41,578 nt of DNA from an uncultured Chlorobiaceae bacterium (GTDB taxonomy: Bacteria; Bacteroidota; Chlorobiia; Chlorobiales; Chlorobiaceae). The DNA lies in contig CAJEXQ010000017.1 of NCBI GenBank assembly GCA_903994635.1, positions 1 to 41,578 of the forward strand, written 5' to 3'. A program made the translations under genes and the position numbers. Positions 15,384-24,213 of the stretch are shown here, piece by piece. The first letter of the stretch is position 1. Each line of letters begins with the position of its first letter. A model generated the notes under the pieces. That model was given only the letters and a program-made list of their open reading frames with translations, did no database searches and had not been told where the DNA came from.

Positions 15384-16436
15384 ATGGATACTCAGAAAAC
15401 TGAACAGAAGCCTGTCGCTGTTGATCCGGCAAAACTCAAACAATTGAATCTGGCCGTTGAAGCCCTTGAAAAACAGTTCGGCAAAGGAGCGATCATGCGA
15501 ATGGGAGACGATTCAGCGGGTATGAAGGTGCTGTCGATTTCGACCGGCTCCATGGCGCTTGATTTTGCCCTTGGCGTTGGGGGTCTTCCCCGTGGAAGGG
15601 TAACTGAAATTTATGGCCCTGAATCATCGGGCAAAACCACTCTGGCGCTGCATGTTATTGCCGAGGCGCAGAAAGAGGGTGGCATTGCGGCTATTGTGGA
15701 TGCTGAACATGCGTTTGACCCGACCTACGCCCGCAAGCTCGGTGTTGATATTAACGCGCTGCTCATCAGCCAGCCGGAATCGGGCGAGCAGGCGCTCTCC
15801 ATTGTTGAGACGCTGGTGCGAAGTGGCGCCATTGACGTTGTGGTGGTCGATTCTGTAGCTGCTCTGGTGCCCCAGGCTGAGCTTGAAGGGGAGATGGGCG
15901 ACAGTGTGATGGGGTTGCAGGCCAGGCTGATGAGCCAGGCGCTACGCAAACTGACCGGCGCTATCTCAAAATCGAGCACGGTCTGTATATTTATCAATCA
16001 GCTTCGCGATAAAATCGGTGTCATGTATGGCAGCCCGGAGACAACAACCGGCGGCAAGGCGCTGAAATTCTACTCATCAATACGTCTTGATATTCGTAAA
16101 ATTGCCCAGATCAAGGATGGTGATGAAAGCACCGGCAACCGCACCAGGGTCAAGGTTGTCAAGAACAAGGTGGCGCCTCCCTTCAAGACTGCCGAGTTTG
16201 ATATTCTTTATGGAGAGGGTATATCGGCCATAGGCGAGCTTATCGATCTGGGAGTCGAATTTGGGGTGATCAAAAAAGCGGGCTCATGGTTCAGTTATGG
16301 TCAGGACAAGCTTGGTCAAGGCCGTGAAACCGTGAAAAAAGCGCTGCGTGAAGATCCTGCGCTCTACAGGACAATTCATGCGCAGGTCAAGGAGTTGATG
16401 AGCGGGCCAGCAGAGATTATCAGTGCTAAGGAATGA
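15384..16436 (+). CDS. recA: Recombinase RecA
   Basis: The strand-exchange and LexA-coprotease ATPase. The product has 350 residues, full length. Walker A is GPESSGKTT (78-86). Other invariant blocks are [58 protein letters not shown] (L2 and flanks) and [13 protein letters not shown]. The short C-terminal tail is not strongly acidic. The stop overlaps the dus start by 4 bp (ATGA), so recA and dus are translated from one message. No LexA box can be named in the short space upstream. Confidence 0.99.
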   Translation: MDTQKTEQKPVAVDPAKLKQLNLAVEALEKQFGKGAIMRMGDDSAGMKVLSISTGSMALDFALGVGGLPRGRVTEIYGPESSGKTTLALHVIAEAQKEGGIAAIVDAEHAFDPTYARKLGVDINALLISQPESGEQALSIVETLVRSGAIDVVVVDSVAALVPQAELEGEMGDSVMGLQARLMSQALRKLTGAISKSSTVCIFINQLRDKIGVMYGSPETTTGGKALKFYSSIRLDIRKIAQIKDGDESTGNRTRVKVVKNKVAPPFKTAEFDILYGEGISAIGELIDLGVEFGVIKKAGSWFSYGQDKLGQGRETVKKALREDPALYRTIHAQVKELMSGPAEIISAKE

Positions 16437-17476
16437 AGATAGGCAGTGTTGATATTGACCGCCCTGTCATGCTTGCGCCGATGGAAGATGTAACCGACAG
16501 GGCGTTCAGGCAACTCTGCAAGCGCCATGGGGCGGATATTGTCTATACCGAGTTTATCAGCGCTGAAGCCCTGCGCCGAGGCGTTGAAAAGTCTTTGCGC
16601 AAGTTGCAGACTGACGACATTGAGAGGCCGTTTGCCATCCAGATTTTCGGCAGCAGTGTGGAATCGATGGTTGAAGCGGCGGTGATTGCCGAAGAGTATC
16701 GGCCCGACTATCTCGATATCAATTTCGGCTGCCCCACCAAGAAGGTGGCTGGCAAGGGGGCTGGTGCCGCGCTTCTCAGGGAGCCGGAGAAGATGGCGCA
16801 GATTTCCGAAGCGGTTGTGAAGGCGGTGAGCATTCCGGTGACAGCCAAAACAAGAATAGGGTGGGATCTGGAATCGATCAATATTCTTGATATTCTTCCC
16901 CGACTTGAGGATGCCGGCATTCAGGCGCTGGCGCTGCATGGGCGCACGCGGAGCCAGATGTACAAGGGGAGGGCCGACTGGAGCTGGATTCGTGCGGCAA
17001 AAGAGCAGGCGCGGATTCCGATTATTGCCAATGGCGATATCTGGTCAGCCGAAGATGCGGTGGCGATGTTTGCCGAGACCGGAGCGGACGGGGTGATGAT
17101 TGGCCGAGGCTCAATTGGCAACCCCTTTATCTTTGAACAGGCCAGGCAGCTCATTCAAACCGGCAAGCCTATGCCGCCGCCCGATTTTCGGCAGAGAATA
17201 GAGGCGGCCATAGAGCATTTGAAGCTCTCGGTGCAGTTCAAGGGAGAGAAATATGGCGTGCTTGAGATGCGTCGCCACTATTCGACCTACCTGAAAGGGC
17301 TCCCGATGGTATCGCGAGCACGGAACAAACTGGTGCGCGAGGATGGATGGGAGCAGGTTGTTGATATTCTTCTGGCTTACCGTCAGGAGTGCGAGGGATA
17401 TGCGCTGGGGGGCAAGATTCACGATGGCGCAGAATATCTCAATGATCATTCAGAGAAACTAATTTTGAATTATTAA
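16433..17476 (+). CDS. dusB: tRNA-dihydrouridine synthase (NifR3/DusB type)
   Basis: An FMN enzyme that reduces uridine to dihydrouridine in the tRNA D-loop region. The 347-residue product opens with [15 protein letters not shown]. It has the catalytic cysteine in [19 protein letters not shown] (C100), then KTRIGWD, the [15 protein letters not shown] block and the phosphate-binding NGDIWS...[16 protein letters not shown]. Its length and order match the nifR3 (TIGR00737) subfamily, though assigning DusB rather than DusA or DusC rests on overall resemblance. It overlaps recA by 4 bp and is followed after 11 bp by asd, so all three are likely co-transcribed. Confidence 0.93.
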   Translation: MKIGSVDIDRPVMLAPMEDVTDRAFRQLCKRHGADIVYTEFISAEALRRGVEKSLRKLQTDDIERPFAIQIFGSSVESMVEAAVIAEEYRPDYLDINFGCPTKKVAGKGAGAALLREPEKMAQISEAVVKAVSIPVTAKTRIGWDLESINILDILPRLEDAGIQALALHGRTRSQMYKGRADWSWIRAAKEQARIPIIANGDIWSAEDAVAMFAETGADGVMIGRGSIGNPFIFEQARQLIQTGKPMPPPDFRQRIEAAIEHLKLSVQFKGEKYGVLEMRRHYSTYLKGLPMVSRARNKLVREDGWEQVVDILLAYRQECEGYALGGKIHDGAEYLNDHSEKLILNY

Positions 17477-17487
17477 AAGAGCGTGTT

Positions 17488-18507
17488 ATGAGTAGTTCGG
17501 ATTTCCGCTGCAGAGTGGCGGTTCTTGGTGCAACTGGCCTCGTTGGCCGCACCATGATCAAGGTGCTTGAAGAGAGAAAATTTCCGGTAACCGACTTTGT
17601 GCCGATTGCTTCCGCCAGAAGCGCTGGCCAGTCGGTAACCTTCAATGGCAAGGAGTACATTATCCGTGAGCCATCAGCCGAAGCGTTCCGTGGTGTCGAT
17701 ATTGCACTCTTTTCCGCAGGCGCAACTGCCAGCAAAGAGTGGGCCAGGGTTGCCGCCGCCGAAGGGGCCATTGTGATCGATAACTCGTCGGCATTCCGCA
17801 TGGATACCGATGTGCCGCTTGTCGTCCCTGAGGTCAACCCCGGAGATATTTTCAAGGGTGATGGCACCCCTGAGCCGATTATTGCCAACCCCAACTGTTC
17901 GACCATTCAGATGGTGGTGGTGCTCAAACCGCTGCATGACCGCTTCGGGTTGAAGAGGGTTGTTGTTTCGACCTACCAGTCTGTTACCGGCAAGGGGAAG
18001 GTGGGGCGCGATGCCCTTGAGAGCGAACTTGCTGGCGAGAAGCAGGATGAGTTTACCCATTTTCACCAGATCGCCTTCAATGCCGTGCCGCAGATTGATG
18101 CGTTTACGGAGAATGGCTACACCAAGGAGGAGATGAAGATGGTGAACGAGACCCGCAAGATCATGGGCGACGAAGCTCTCAGCGTCTCTCCCACGACTGT
18201 CCGCATCCCTGTGTACGGTGGCCACGGTGAGTCGCTCAACATTGAGCTGGCTCGCGATTTCGACATCGACGAAGTGCGCGAGCTTCTTCGTACGTCGCCA
18301 GGCATTATCCTGCAGGACGACCCTTCAGCGCGTCTCTATCCCATGCCGCTCACCTCCTACGAGCGCGACGAAGTTTTTGTCGGGCGCATTCGCCGCGATT
18401 ACTGGCACCCGCAGACACTGAATATGTGGATTGTGGCCGATAACCTGCGCAAAGGTGCCGCCACCAATGCGGTGCAGATTGCCGAGGTAATTGCCGCTCG
18501 ATGGTAG
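17488..18507 (+). CDS. asd: Aspartate-semialdehyde dehydrogenase
   Basis: Reduces aspartyl phosphate to aspartate semialdehyde with NADPH, feeding lysine/diaminopimelate, threonine and methionine synthesis. The 339-residue product has GATGLVGR at 14-21, the catalytic cysteine in NPNCSTIQM (C137), and the active-site His in PVYGGHGESLNIE. STYQSVTGKG follows the family pattern. Last gene of the epimerase-recA-dusB-asd run. A hairpin without a T-tract follows at 18529-18557. Beyond this gene the window enters accessory DNA. Confidence 0.98.
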   Translation: MSSSDFRCRVAVLGATGLVGRTMIKVLEERKFPVTDFVPIASARSAGQSVTFNGKEYIIREPSAEAFRGVDIALFSAGATASKEWARVAAAEGAIVIDNSSAFRMDTDVPLVVPEVNPGDIFKGDGTPEPIIANPNCSTIQMVVVLKPLHDRFGLKRVVVSTYQSVTGKGKVGRDALESELAGEKQDEFTHFHQIAFNAVPQIDAFTENGYTKEEMKMVNETRKIMGDEALSVSPTTVRIPVYGGHGESLNIELARDFDIDEVRELLRTSPGIILQDDPSARLYPMPLTSYERDEVFVGRIRRDYWHPQTLNMWIVADNLRKGAATNAVQIAEVIAARW

Positions 18508-18683
18508 CAACTGCCCGTTTAAGCTGAAAGAGCTATCAGCGCCATGCTGGTGGCTCTTCTGGCTGAAGCAGACCTGATGTTTAATGCGCCTTTATTTCAG
18601 GTAACGTTCACTCTTTCCATGAACAAGTTCAAGCTCCGTGTGCGGTAACCCGTCGGATACGGAAGGCTCTCAATGGTGAATCA

Positions 18684-19007
18684 TTGGCAGACTCTTTCAT
18701 CAGTGATGTTTTTTTGAGCCACAATTTCACTCTCCTTCATTGTTCAGAACTCATTCCCGAAAAATTCCAGTCTGAAGTCATTCCGAACGTAGAGAGGAAT
18801 GACAGTTTTGGTTCGGGATGGTGGGCTATCAACTCGTCGCACCCTCTTCTTGAGATGTTGCGGATGGTTCAGGAAAATAATCGCATCGGAAAATACAGTG
18901 ATTTAGGGCAGGGATATGTTATTGTCGACTCTCACAGTGAGCTGGCTCAATTGATTATTCCGTTAAACAATTCGGAAATTCCTGACTTCATACATGAATC
19001 GCTGTGA
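18684..19007 (+). CDS. Doubtful hypothetical ORF, 107 residues
   Basis: An open frame with an ATG at 18684 and no clear ribosome site. The second half (SGWWAINSSHPLLEMLRMV, GKYSDLGQGYVIVDSHSEL) reads like real protein, while the middle overlaps a dispersed inverted repeat, which suggests a repeat landed in a decaying gene or the ORF is spurious. I do not recognise a family. It ends 28 bp before the leftward toxin gene. Confidence 0.25.
   Translation: MADSFISDVFLSHNFTLLHCSELIPEKFQSEVIPNVERNDSFGSGWWAINSSHPLLEMLRMVQENNRIGKYSDLGQGYVIVDSHSELAQLIIPLNNSEIPDFIHESL
18777..18803. repeat. Short inverted repeat related to the 402-482 element
   Basis: Arms GTCATTCC and GGAATGAC with an 11-base centre GAACGTAGAGA. 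The arm text echoes the CTGTCATTTCGA arms at 402-482, suggesting a shared family of dispersed hairpin repeats. Confidence 0.5.
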
Positions 19008-19034
19008 GTCTATATGTATAAAATTCAGCAATTT

Positions 19035-19361
19035 TTACCCACGTATCAATCGTTCAAAAAGAAGCTCTTGAAGATCTCTTCTGCCATCAAGAACACAGTG
19101 AATAAAAATCTTGCGAGCCACGATCCGGTAAATAATCCGATACGGCTTGTGGTGGAGTTCACGATAGTCCAGAACATGTACCCTCTGAAGTTCGGGTGGG
19201 TAATGCCCTCGATCAGGAAAACGACCAAGAGTCAGACATGCTTCCTGCAGTCCATCGACAAGGGTATCTGCTCGTTCAACAGAATCGTGATGAGCAACGT
19301 ATTTCCAAATATCGAGAATATCTGCCTCCGCATCATCAGTCAGGAAAATATCATAGTTCAT
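19035..19361 (-). CDS. RelE/ParE-family toxin
   Basis: A 108-residue protein with the RelE/ParE fold pattern: MNYDIFLTDDAEADILDIW at the start, a middle helix with ERADTLVDGL, RFPDRGHYPPEL, then YRELHHKPYRIIYRIV and a closing VLDGRRDLQELL. This looks more like ParE (gyrase poison) than RelE (ribosome-dependent mRNase), but sequence alone does not settle the target. It overlaps the antitoxin gene by 4 bp (ATGA) and is transcribed after it. Full length, so the pair is likely active. Such modules stabilise neighbouring DNA; this one lies at the edge of an accessory stretch. Confidence 0.88.
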   Translation of the reverse strand: MNYDIFLTDDAEADILDIWKYVAHHDSVERADTLVDGLQEACLTLGRFPDRGHYPPELQRVHVLDYRELHHKPYRIIYRIVARKIFIHCVLDGRRDLQELLFERLIRG

Positions 19362-19642
19362 AACTCCTGCTGCCTGGAAATCTGCTGCCTGATCAAATCA
19401 AACGATTCACTGGCGGGCTTATACCTTCCCTGCTCAATACTCTCTGAACTTTGCGCAAGTATTTTCAGCATGGCGAGGCTTTGCTGGGTCTCTTCATAGA
19501 GACGAACATCCTGAACAATCACCTTCGCTTCACCGTTATGGGTGATAATCATGGTTCCTCTATTGGCCGAAATCTCACGGATAACTTCCGAAGCATGAGT
19601 TTTCAAAAAGCTGATCGGCTTGATCGAAGTACTGTAATTCAT
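19358..19642 (-). CDS. Phd/YefM-family antitoxin
   Basis: A 94-residue antitoxin. The N-terminal half, MNYSTSIKPISFLKTHASEVIREI and TMIITHNGEAKVIVQDV, is the DNA-binding Phd/YefM fold. The C-terminal half (QQSLAMLKILAQSSESIEQGR...) should wrap the toxin. It starts at 19642, just downstream (leftward) of a long palindrome at 19658-19692, which fits the usual self-repression by antitoxin and toxin-antitoxin complexes. It is first in the operon and overlaps the toxin gene by 4 bp. Confidence 0.9.
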   Translation of the reverse strand: MNYSTSIKPISFLKTHASEVIREISANRGTMIITHNGEAKVIVQDVRLYEETQQSLAMLKILAQSSESIEQGRYKPASESFDLIRQQISRQQEL

Positions 19643-19657
19643 GAGAGTAGTCTTCTG

Positions 19658-19692
19658 TATTGACTATAATAAAGACTTTATAATAGTCAATA
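19658..19692. promoter_or_regulatory. Palindromic operator/promoter of the toxin-antitoxin operon
   Basis: A 35-bp near-perfect palindrome: left arm ATTGACTATAATAAAG, right arm CTTTATAATAGTCAAT, one mismatched pair between the arms. It includes TTGACT and TATAAT words on both strands, so operator and promoter overlap. It lies 16 bp upstream of the antitoxin start, where Phd-type repressors bind. Confidence 0.75.
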
Positions 19693-19892
19693 GTATCTGT
19701 CAATAACAAAAAAGCCAACCTGAAAGATATCCACACATCAAAAAAAACAGTTCTCTCTTTTGCCTGCGTTATGTTATAAATCGTCAAAATATGCCTGAAG
19801 ATAACGTTTTGCTGGCATGGGACTTGGTGTTAGTCTGAACCAGAGGCGCTGCAAGTGTAGAACGAATTGGCATGGTCAGGGGCCAATACAGG

Positions 19893-20033
19893 TTACTGAA
19901 AAGTCAGCTTGAATGCCGCTTTGGCCCGTTGCCCGAATGGGCTCCAGAGCAGTGTGCGACGTGCTAAAGCAAATGAGTTGGAAGCTTTGGGTGATGGCTT
20001 TAATACCGGGTTGCCGCAAAAGATCGTCGCTTT
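19893..20033 (+). pseudogene. DUF4351 C-terminal remnant (Rpn/PD-(D/E)XK transposase-like protein)
   Basis: One frame reads LLKSQLECRFGPLPEW, and after a 1-base frameshift near 19952 the next reads LQSSVRRAKANELEALGDGF. Joined, these match the DUF4351 pattern (LLxRQLxRRFGxLP, then a helix with LExWGE). DUF4351 is the usual tail of Rpn-type PD-(D/E)XK recombinase proteins. The nuclease domain is gone. From 19643 to 19892, apart from the operator, I see no gene, nor from 20034 to 20099. Confidence 0.5.
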
Positions 20034-20099
20034 GATCACATCGAACATCGGGCGAACAGGGAAAACCCCTTTAATCGACGGAGTGGTACAGGTTGCTCT

Positions 20100-20187
20100 C
20101 TTCCATAATATTCTGGTTTATATTCCGTAATTTGTGTTTATCGATTCCAGAATTTATGCTGATTGATTCCATATTTTACGTATCTAA
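20100..20187. repeat. Four imperfect 22-bp tandem iterons
   Basis: Units begin at 20100, 20122, 20144 and 20166, exactly 22 bp apart. They start CTTCCATAATATT, ATTCCGTAATTTG, ATTCCAGAATTTA and ATTCCATATTTTA; the second halves are T-rich and looser. The array ends 6 bp before the ATPase start at 20194. A period of about two helical turns puts the copies on one face of DNA, which suggests protein-binding sites for control of the ATPase gene. Confidence 0.6.
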
Positions 20188-20193
20188 GTGCTT

Positions 20194-21432
20194 ATGAATA
20201 AGTCTTCTCTCTACCCACGCCTGATTGAAATGCGCATAGCTGAAGCGCTGGCCGACACGCCCGTTGTTTTGGTTGCGGGGCCACGCCAGGCAGGCAAAAC
20301 AACCCTGGTGCGGCTGATGGCAATCGAAGGGATGCGCTATCTCACCCTTGATGACGAGTTGACGTTGTTGTCGGCAAAAAATGATCCTGTGGGAATGATT
20401 CGCAGCCTTGATTGTGCGGTCATTGATGAAATTCAGCGTGCGCCTCAACTGCTGCTGGCTATCAAGAAGAGTGTAGATGAGGATAGGCGCCCGGGGCGGT
20501 TCTTGCTGACCGGATCAGCAAACTTGATGGTACTGCCTGTGGTAGCGGATTCTCTGGCTGGTCGTATGGAGATGCTCACATTGCTGCCGCTGTCGCAAAG
20601 CGAGTTACACGGGAGTAGTGCGAATTGGATCGATGCGGCTTTTGCTGGCAGGCTGCTCAAGGTCACCATGCCAGTGACAGGAGAAGAGTTGGTCGAAGCT
20701 GTTTTGCGGGGCGGCTATCCTGAAGCGATTTCACGCACTGATGCACGCAGGCGTACGGTTTGGATGCGCCAGTACCTGAATGCCATCATCCAACGCGATG
20801 TTCGCGATGTAGCCAGCATCGAAAAGCTGGATCAATTGCCCAGGTTTTTGCGCATCCTGGCTGAAGTATCAGGTCAGATGTGTAACTACACCAAACTGGG
20901 TGGTCAGGTCGGTTTGGACAGTAAGACGGCTTCACGCTATACAGGAGTGCTGGAGCAGATGTATTTGCTTAAACGCATTGAGGTCTGGGCAAGGAATCGA
21001 CTCAAGCGTGTTGTCAAAACCCCCAAGTTGCAGTTTATTGATGCCGGTTTGCTGGCCACATTGCTTGATTTAGGTGCAGCCGAAGTGCAGCAAGATCGCA
21101 GCCGGTTTGGCAAAATTCTGGAAACTTTCGTCTATGGTGAACTGCTCAAGCACAGCTCAACGGCGGAGGGCGACTATAAACTGCTCTACTACCGCGACCT
21201 TGACATGCTTGAAGTGGATGTGGTGATCGAAAACGCTTCCGGCCAACTGATTGGCGTTGAGGTAAAAGCCTCAGCCACTGTGAATGCTGGTGATTTACGC
21301 GGTCTGAAAAAACTGGCAAGTGTTGCTGGTGACCTCTTCAAAATGGGGGTTTTGCTTTATGATGGCACAGAAACCATGCCCCTGGGTGATGGCCTGTGGG
21401 CGGTTCCATTATCGACGTTATGGGGCCAATAA
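20194..21432 (+). CDS. AAA_14/DUF4143 ATPase
   Basis: A 412-residue protein from the ATG at 20194 (a GTG two codons earlier is possible). It has an N-terminal P-loop AGPRQAGKTTL (about 25-35), Walker B CAVIDEIQRAP, the sensor-like LTGSANL and the SLAGRMEMLTLLPLSQSEL block, then a C-terminal DUF4143 domain ending with YRDLDMLEVDVVIE and GVEVKAS, a PD-(D/E)XK-like core (E-x-D...E-x-K). Family members are common, stand-alone and poorly understood; roles in toxin-antitoxin-like or defence functions have been suggested but I cannot assign one. A 22-bp iteron array precedes it. A second intact relative lies at 33716-34900 and a broken one at 32654-33037. Confidence 0.85.
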   Translation: MNKSSLYPRLIEMRIAEALADTPVVLVAGPRQAGKTTLVRLMAIEGMRYLTLDDELTLLSAKNDPVGMIRSLDCAVIDEIQRAPQLLLAIKKSVDEDRRPGRFLLTGSANLMVLPVVADSLAGRMEMLTLLPLSQSELHGSSANWIDAAFAGRLLKVTMPVTGEELVEAVLRGGYPEAISRTDARRRTVWMRQYLNAIIQRDVRDVASIEKLDQLPRFLRILAEVSGQMCNYTKLGGQVGLDSKTASRYTGVLEQMYLLKRIEVWARNRLKRVVKTPKLQFIDAGLLATLLDLGAAEVQQDRSRFGKILETFVYGELLKHSSTAEGDYKLLYYRDLDMLEVDVVIENASGQLIGVEVKASATVNAGDLRGLKKLASVAGDLFKMGVLLYDGTETMPLGDGLWAVPLSTLWGQ

Positions 21433-21494
21433 TCAGGGTGTCGCTTCAGGAGAGGTAAGAGCCGCGAACATCCTGAAACAATCCAGCCCTCCCT

Positions 21495-22370
21495 TCAAAA
21501 CTGCGACTCCAGAGCCATCAGCGCGGCACTGATGGCTTTTACCACCACTGGCGACGAAGCGGGAAATTGCTGCGGATTGGTGATCGACAGTGATGGTGGT
21601 ATGCTGAGCGGTTTCAGGGGAATCGATGTTACTCCGGCAATCAGCGCCATCATTGCCTTGTCAGCTCTTGTTCCGGTTACTTGCACAGCCGTTGTTCTGC
21701 AAATCGGGTTCTCCATAAGCTCTTTCATGGTGAAATATTCAGCCTCTTCCTGGGTTTTGACGTGGTGGAATGAGAGCTTTTCTATCTCTCCATTACGCGA
21801 TATGGTCAAAAGTACGGAGCTGTTTTCAAGTTCAAGAATAACCTGTGGCCCCTCTATGAACTTCGACAGATGGATGAGAGGGAGTTGCGCCGTGCCAGTG
21901 AAGAGTATCCGGTGCTCACCTGAAAAGTGTTCAGCAATTCTTTGGCATGGTTCGGCAGGGTAGAAGAGCAGAAGCTTGTTACAGTGCGTTGCCTGATCAC
22001 CCGCATAAGTGGCGATGTCGGTACAGTACTCATCGGGTCGGTCTAAAAAGTATTCAGCTTCAATCCTGCAGTACGTTTGGCACTCTTCATGATTTGCTCC
22101 GACGGGAAAGCTGGCTGGAAGGGGCAGCAAGGTATCTTCGCCGATACAGAGTACAAGATCTTCTTCCTTCCATCTGCTGCAGTAGCCTTTCAGCTTGCCG
22201 AGAAGGCGTTTCTCTTTGCCAGAAACAACGTCATTGAGGCCATGAGGCTGAGTTATAAAACCACAGAGTGTATATCCGCCTCTGCCGGAAGTTTTAAGCC
22301 GGATAACAGCCGATTCCGCATGGTCGATGGCGCAGGCGACAAGGCTTCTGCTCATTTTTTGAGGCATCAT
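21495..22370 (-). CDS. Conserved-looking hypothetical protein after the ComEA-like gene
   Basis: A 291-residue soluble protein I cannot assign. Its opening, SLVACAIDHAESAVIRLK, with a later VILELENSSVLLTISRNGEIEKLSF, resembles the strand pattern of actin-like PilM/pilus-assembly ATPases, but no clear phosphate motif is visible. It overlaps the end-to-start of the ComEA-like gene by 4 bp, so it belongs to the alr-comEA operon. If the PilM likeness is real, a role next to a DNA-uptake-type protein would make sense; that is inference only. Confidence 0.6.
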   Translation of the reverse strand: MMPQKMSRSLVACAIDHAESAVIRLKTSGRGGYTLCGFITQPHGLNDVVSGKEKRLLGKLKGYCSRWKEEDLVLCIGEDTLLPLPASFPVGANHEECQTYCRIEAEYFLDRPDEYCTDIATYAGDQATHCNKLLLFYPAEPCQRIAEHFSGEHRILFTGTAQLPLIHLSKFIEGPQVILELENSSVLLTISRNGEIEKLSFHHVKTQEEAEYFTMKELMENPICRTTAVQVTGTRADKAMMALIAGVTSIPLKPLSIPPSLSITNPQQFPASSPVVVKAISAALMALESQF

Positions 22371-22882
22371 TCGAGCGTGAAATATTTTTTGAAGAATTCA
22401 AGCTTTTTTTCGCCGACACCCTTCACTTCAAGCAACTCCTGGAACTCGCGTACTTTTCCCCCTTTTGTGGTTCTGAAGGTAATCAGGCGTTCAGCCATCA
22501 CCGGGCCTACACCCGGAATCTTCTGCAACTGCCCTATACTTGCCTTGTTGAAGGAGATGGTGCCAGTAAATACCTTTTTTTCGGTTGAGTGTTGTGATGC
22601 TCTTTTTGCCAAGCCGGATTTGCTATTTTCTGAAGCAACTCCCTGCATCACATCCTCTTTTACGGTTGCTTGCTCTGCAGTGGCAAGGCTGATCAGACTG
22701 TCCACCTCGGCTTCCCTGTACTGAGCGGTTTCGACTTTTTTGACAAGAGTCTCCGCCTTTTCAACTGAACGAAAATTTTTTAGAATCCCTCCAAGCACAA
22801 GAAAGCCCAGAAGAGCAGAGACCAGAGTGATTTCAGCCTTGGTAAAGCTGAGTTTGACCGCAAGTTTTTCAAGAAGCTTCAT
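22367..22882 (-). CDS. ComEA-like helix-hairpin-helix DNA-binding protein
   Basis: A 171-residue protein with a single membrane segment near 18-34 (ITLVSALLGFLVLGGIL) and tandem helix-hairpin-helix motifs in the last 65 residues: ISFNKASIGQLQKIPGVG and FQELLEVKGVGEKKLEFF. Family knowledge: ComEA binds incoming double-stranded DNA during competence. Here the linker between anchor and HhH is long and polar. It overlaps alr upstream and the unknown gene downstream by 4 bp each, giving one operon. Because HhH proteins of this size are widespread in bacteria that are not transformable, uptake activity is not proven. Confidence 0.8.
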   Translation of the reverse strand: MKLLEKLAVKLSFTKAEITLVSALLGFLVLGGILKNFRSVEKAETLVKKVETAQYREAEVDSLISLATAEQATVKEDVMQGVASENSKSGLAKRASQHSTEKKVFTGTISFNKASIGQLQKIPGVGPVMAERLITFRTTKGGKVREFQELLEVKGVGEKKLEFFKKYFTLE

Positions 22883-24030
22883 AAAAAAACACGTTTAACT
22901 CTTGAGGAAACCGAGCAGAGTGTTTCGTAACTGATGGTGCCGGCAAGGTCGGCAAGGTCGCTGGCTGAGGCTCCTTCCCATCCAAAAAGGGTGACTGTAT
23001 CTCCTACGTTGACATTGTGCTCTGTTCCAAGGTCAACCATGATTTGATCCATCGTAACGATGCCGACCTGCGGATAAGGCTTGCCGTTGATCACCACTGT
23101 GGCGCGGCTTGACAAGGCTCTTGAATAGCCGTCAGCATATCCGGCGGCGATGGTTGCAATATAGTGTGCTCCCGGTGCCGCCCAGGTTCTGTTATAGCTG
23201 ATTGTTTTTCCCGCTGATACCTGTTTGATAAAAATAACCTTTGATTCAAGTTGCATGACCGGTTTTACATCAAGTCGGCAAGGAGTAGCTTTTGCGGGAT
23301 GATAACCGTAGAGCAGGATGCCGGGCCGTACCATATCAAACCAGGACTCCTCTGCTGAAAGAATCGCTCCGCTGTTGGCAGCATGTTTACAGACTGTTTT
23401 GCCGGAAGCATGTTCATACTCGTCCGTCAGCGCCTTGAATGCAGCAAGCTGTTGATGAGTATATCCTCCGGGAATGGCACTTTCGGCAAAGTGGGTGTAG
23501 ATGCCGTTCAGCTCAAGGTGTGGTGACTGGTCAATCTCTCTGAGAAGTTCCATCGCCATTGCAGGAAAGGTGCCGAGGCGTCCCATACCCGTATCAACCT
23601 TTACCTGCACGGAAAGCGTTTTGCCATGCGCAGCGGCAATGTTGTTGGCAGCCTGAAGTGTAGCTGCGTCGCAGAGGGTCAGGTTAATTCCGTATTTCAG
23701 GAAATATTCAATATGCGAGGGAAGTGGAGAGGAGAAAGCCAGAATTGTCGCCGGTTTTTTTAATGCGCCCCCGGTTTTTAGCTCAATGGCTTCATGGATG
23801 TTGGCAACGCCGAAATCGTGTATCCCCGATGCTTCAAGCCTCTCTGAAACCTTGTGGACATTATGTCCATAGGCATTTGCCTTGACAATACCCATGATGC
23901 GAGCCTTTCCGTTGACTCTTTCGTGGATCAGACGTGCATTCCGGGCGAGGTGCTCCATGGATATTAAAGCCTCGGTCATATTTTCGGCAGGAATCTCTCT
24001 TGCAGATATGACTGCCTTTTGTTTATCCAT
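22879..24030 (-). CDS. alr: Alanine racemase
   Basis: A PLP enzyme that makes D-alanine for peptidoglycan. The product has 383 residues from the ATG at 24030; a TTG at 24102 would add 24 residues not typical of the family. The PLP lysine is K50 in GIVKANAYGHN. The second catalytic base is the Tyr in IAAGYADGYSRAL (about 298), and the C-terminal domain ends ISYETLCSVSSRVKR. KVDTGMGRLG and VRPGILLYG are also family blocks. First gene of the alr-comEA-unknown operon, divergent from the CBS-like gene at 24214. No clear ribosome site is visible at either start. Confidence 0.95.
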   Translation of the reverse strand: MDKQKAVISAREIPAENMTEALISMEHLARNARLIHERVNGKARIMGIVKANAYGHNVHKVSERLEASGIHDFGVANIHEAIELKTGGALKKPATILAFSSPLPSHIEYFLKYGINLTLCDAATLQAANNIAAAHGKTLSVQVKVDTGMGRLGTFPAMAMELLREIDQSPHLELNGIYTHFAESAIPGGYTHQQLAAFKALTDEYEHASGKTVCKHAANSGAILSAEESWFDMVRPGILLYGYHPAKATPCRLDVKPVMQLESKVIFIKQVSAGKTISYNRTWAAPGAHYIATIAAGYADGYSRALSSRATVVINGKPYPQVGIVTMDQIMVDLGTEHNVNVGDTVTLFGWEGASASDLADLAGTISYETLCSVSSRVKRVFL

Positions 24031-24213
24031 AAAGCGAAGGTCGTTTGCAGGTTTTATTGAGAGGGCAGGATGGCGGGTGCCCCTGGACGGTACTTCACCC
24101 AAAAAAACATATTTTGTCGTTGATTATCAAACATGAAAGGCGCTTATTTGTATATTTTGTGCTGAAGGTGCCGGGGGCGCATTGGCACTGTAAATCATTT
24201 TTCAGCTACCACC

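Larger units (their letters stand above)
18508..19034. other. Region after asd with no confident gene
   Basis: Just after asd a stem with arms AGAGC/GCTCT and CAGC/GCTG lies at 18529-18557 and lacks a T-run, so at best it is a weak terminator. A second small hairpin (TCCGT...ACGGA) lies near 18634-18663. The inverted repeat GTCATTCC...GGAATGAC (18777-18803) resembles the arms of the element at 402-482. One open frame (18684-19007) crosses all this and is listed separately at low confidence. Confidence 0.5.

Noticed and set aside
18620..18680. Group II intron domain V-like hairpin after asd
   Set aside because: The stem text resembles a domain V loosely, but the catalytic triad and bulge pattern do not fit and no intron RT lies upstream.
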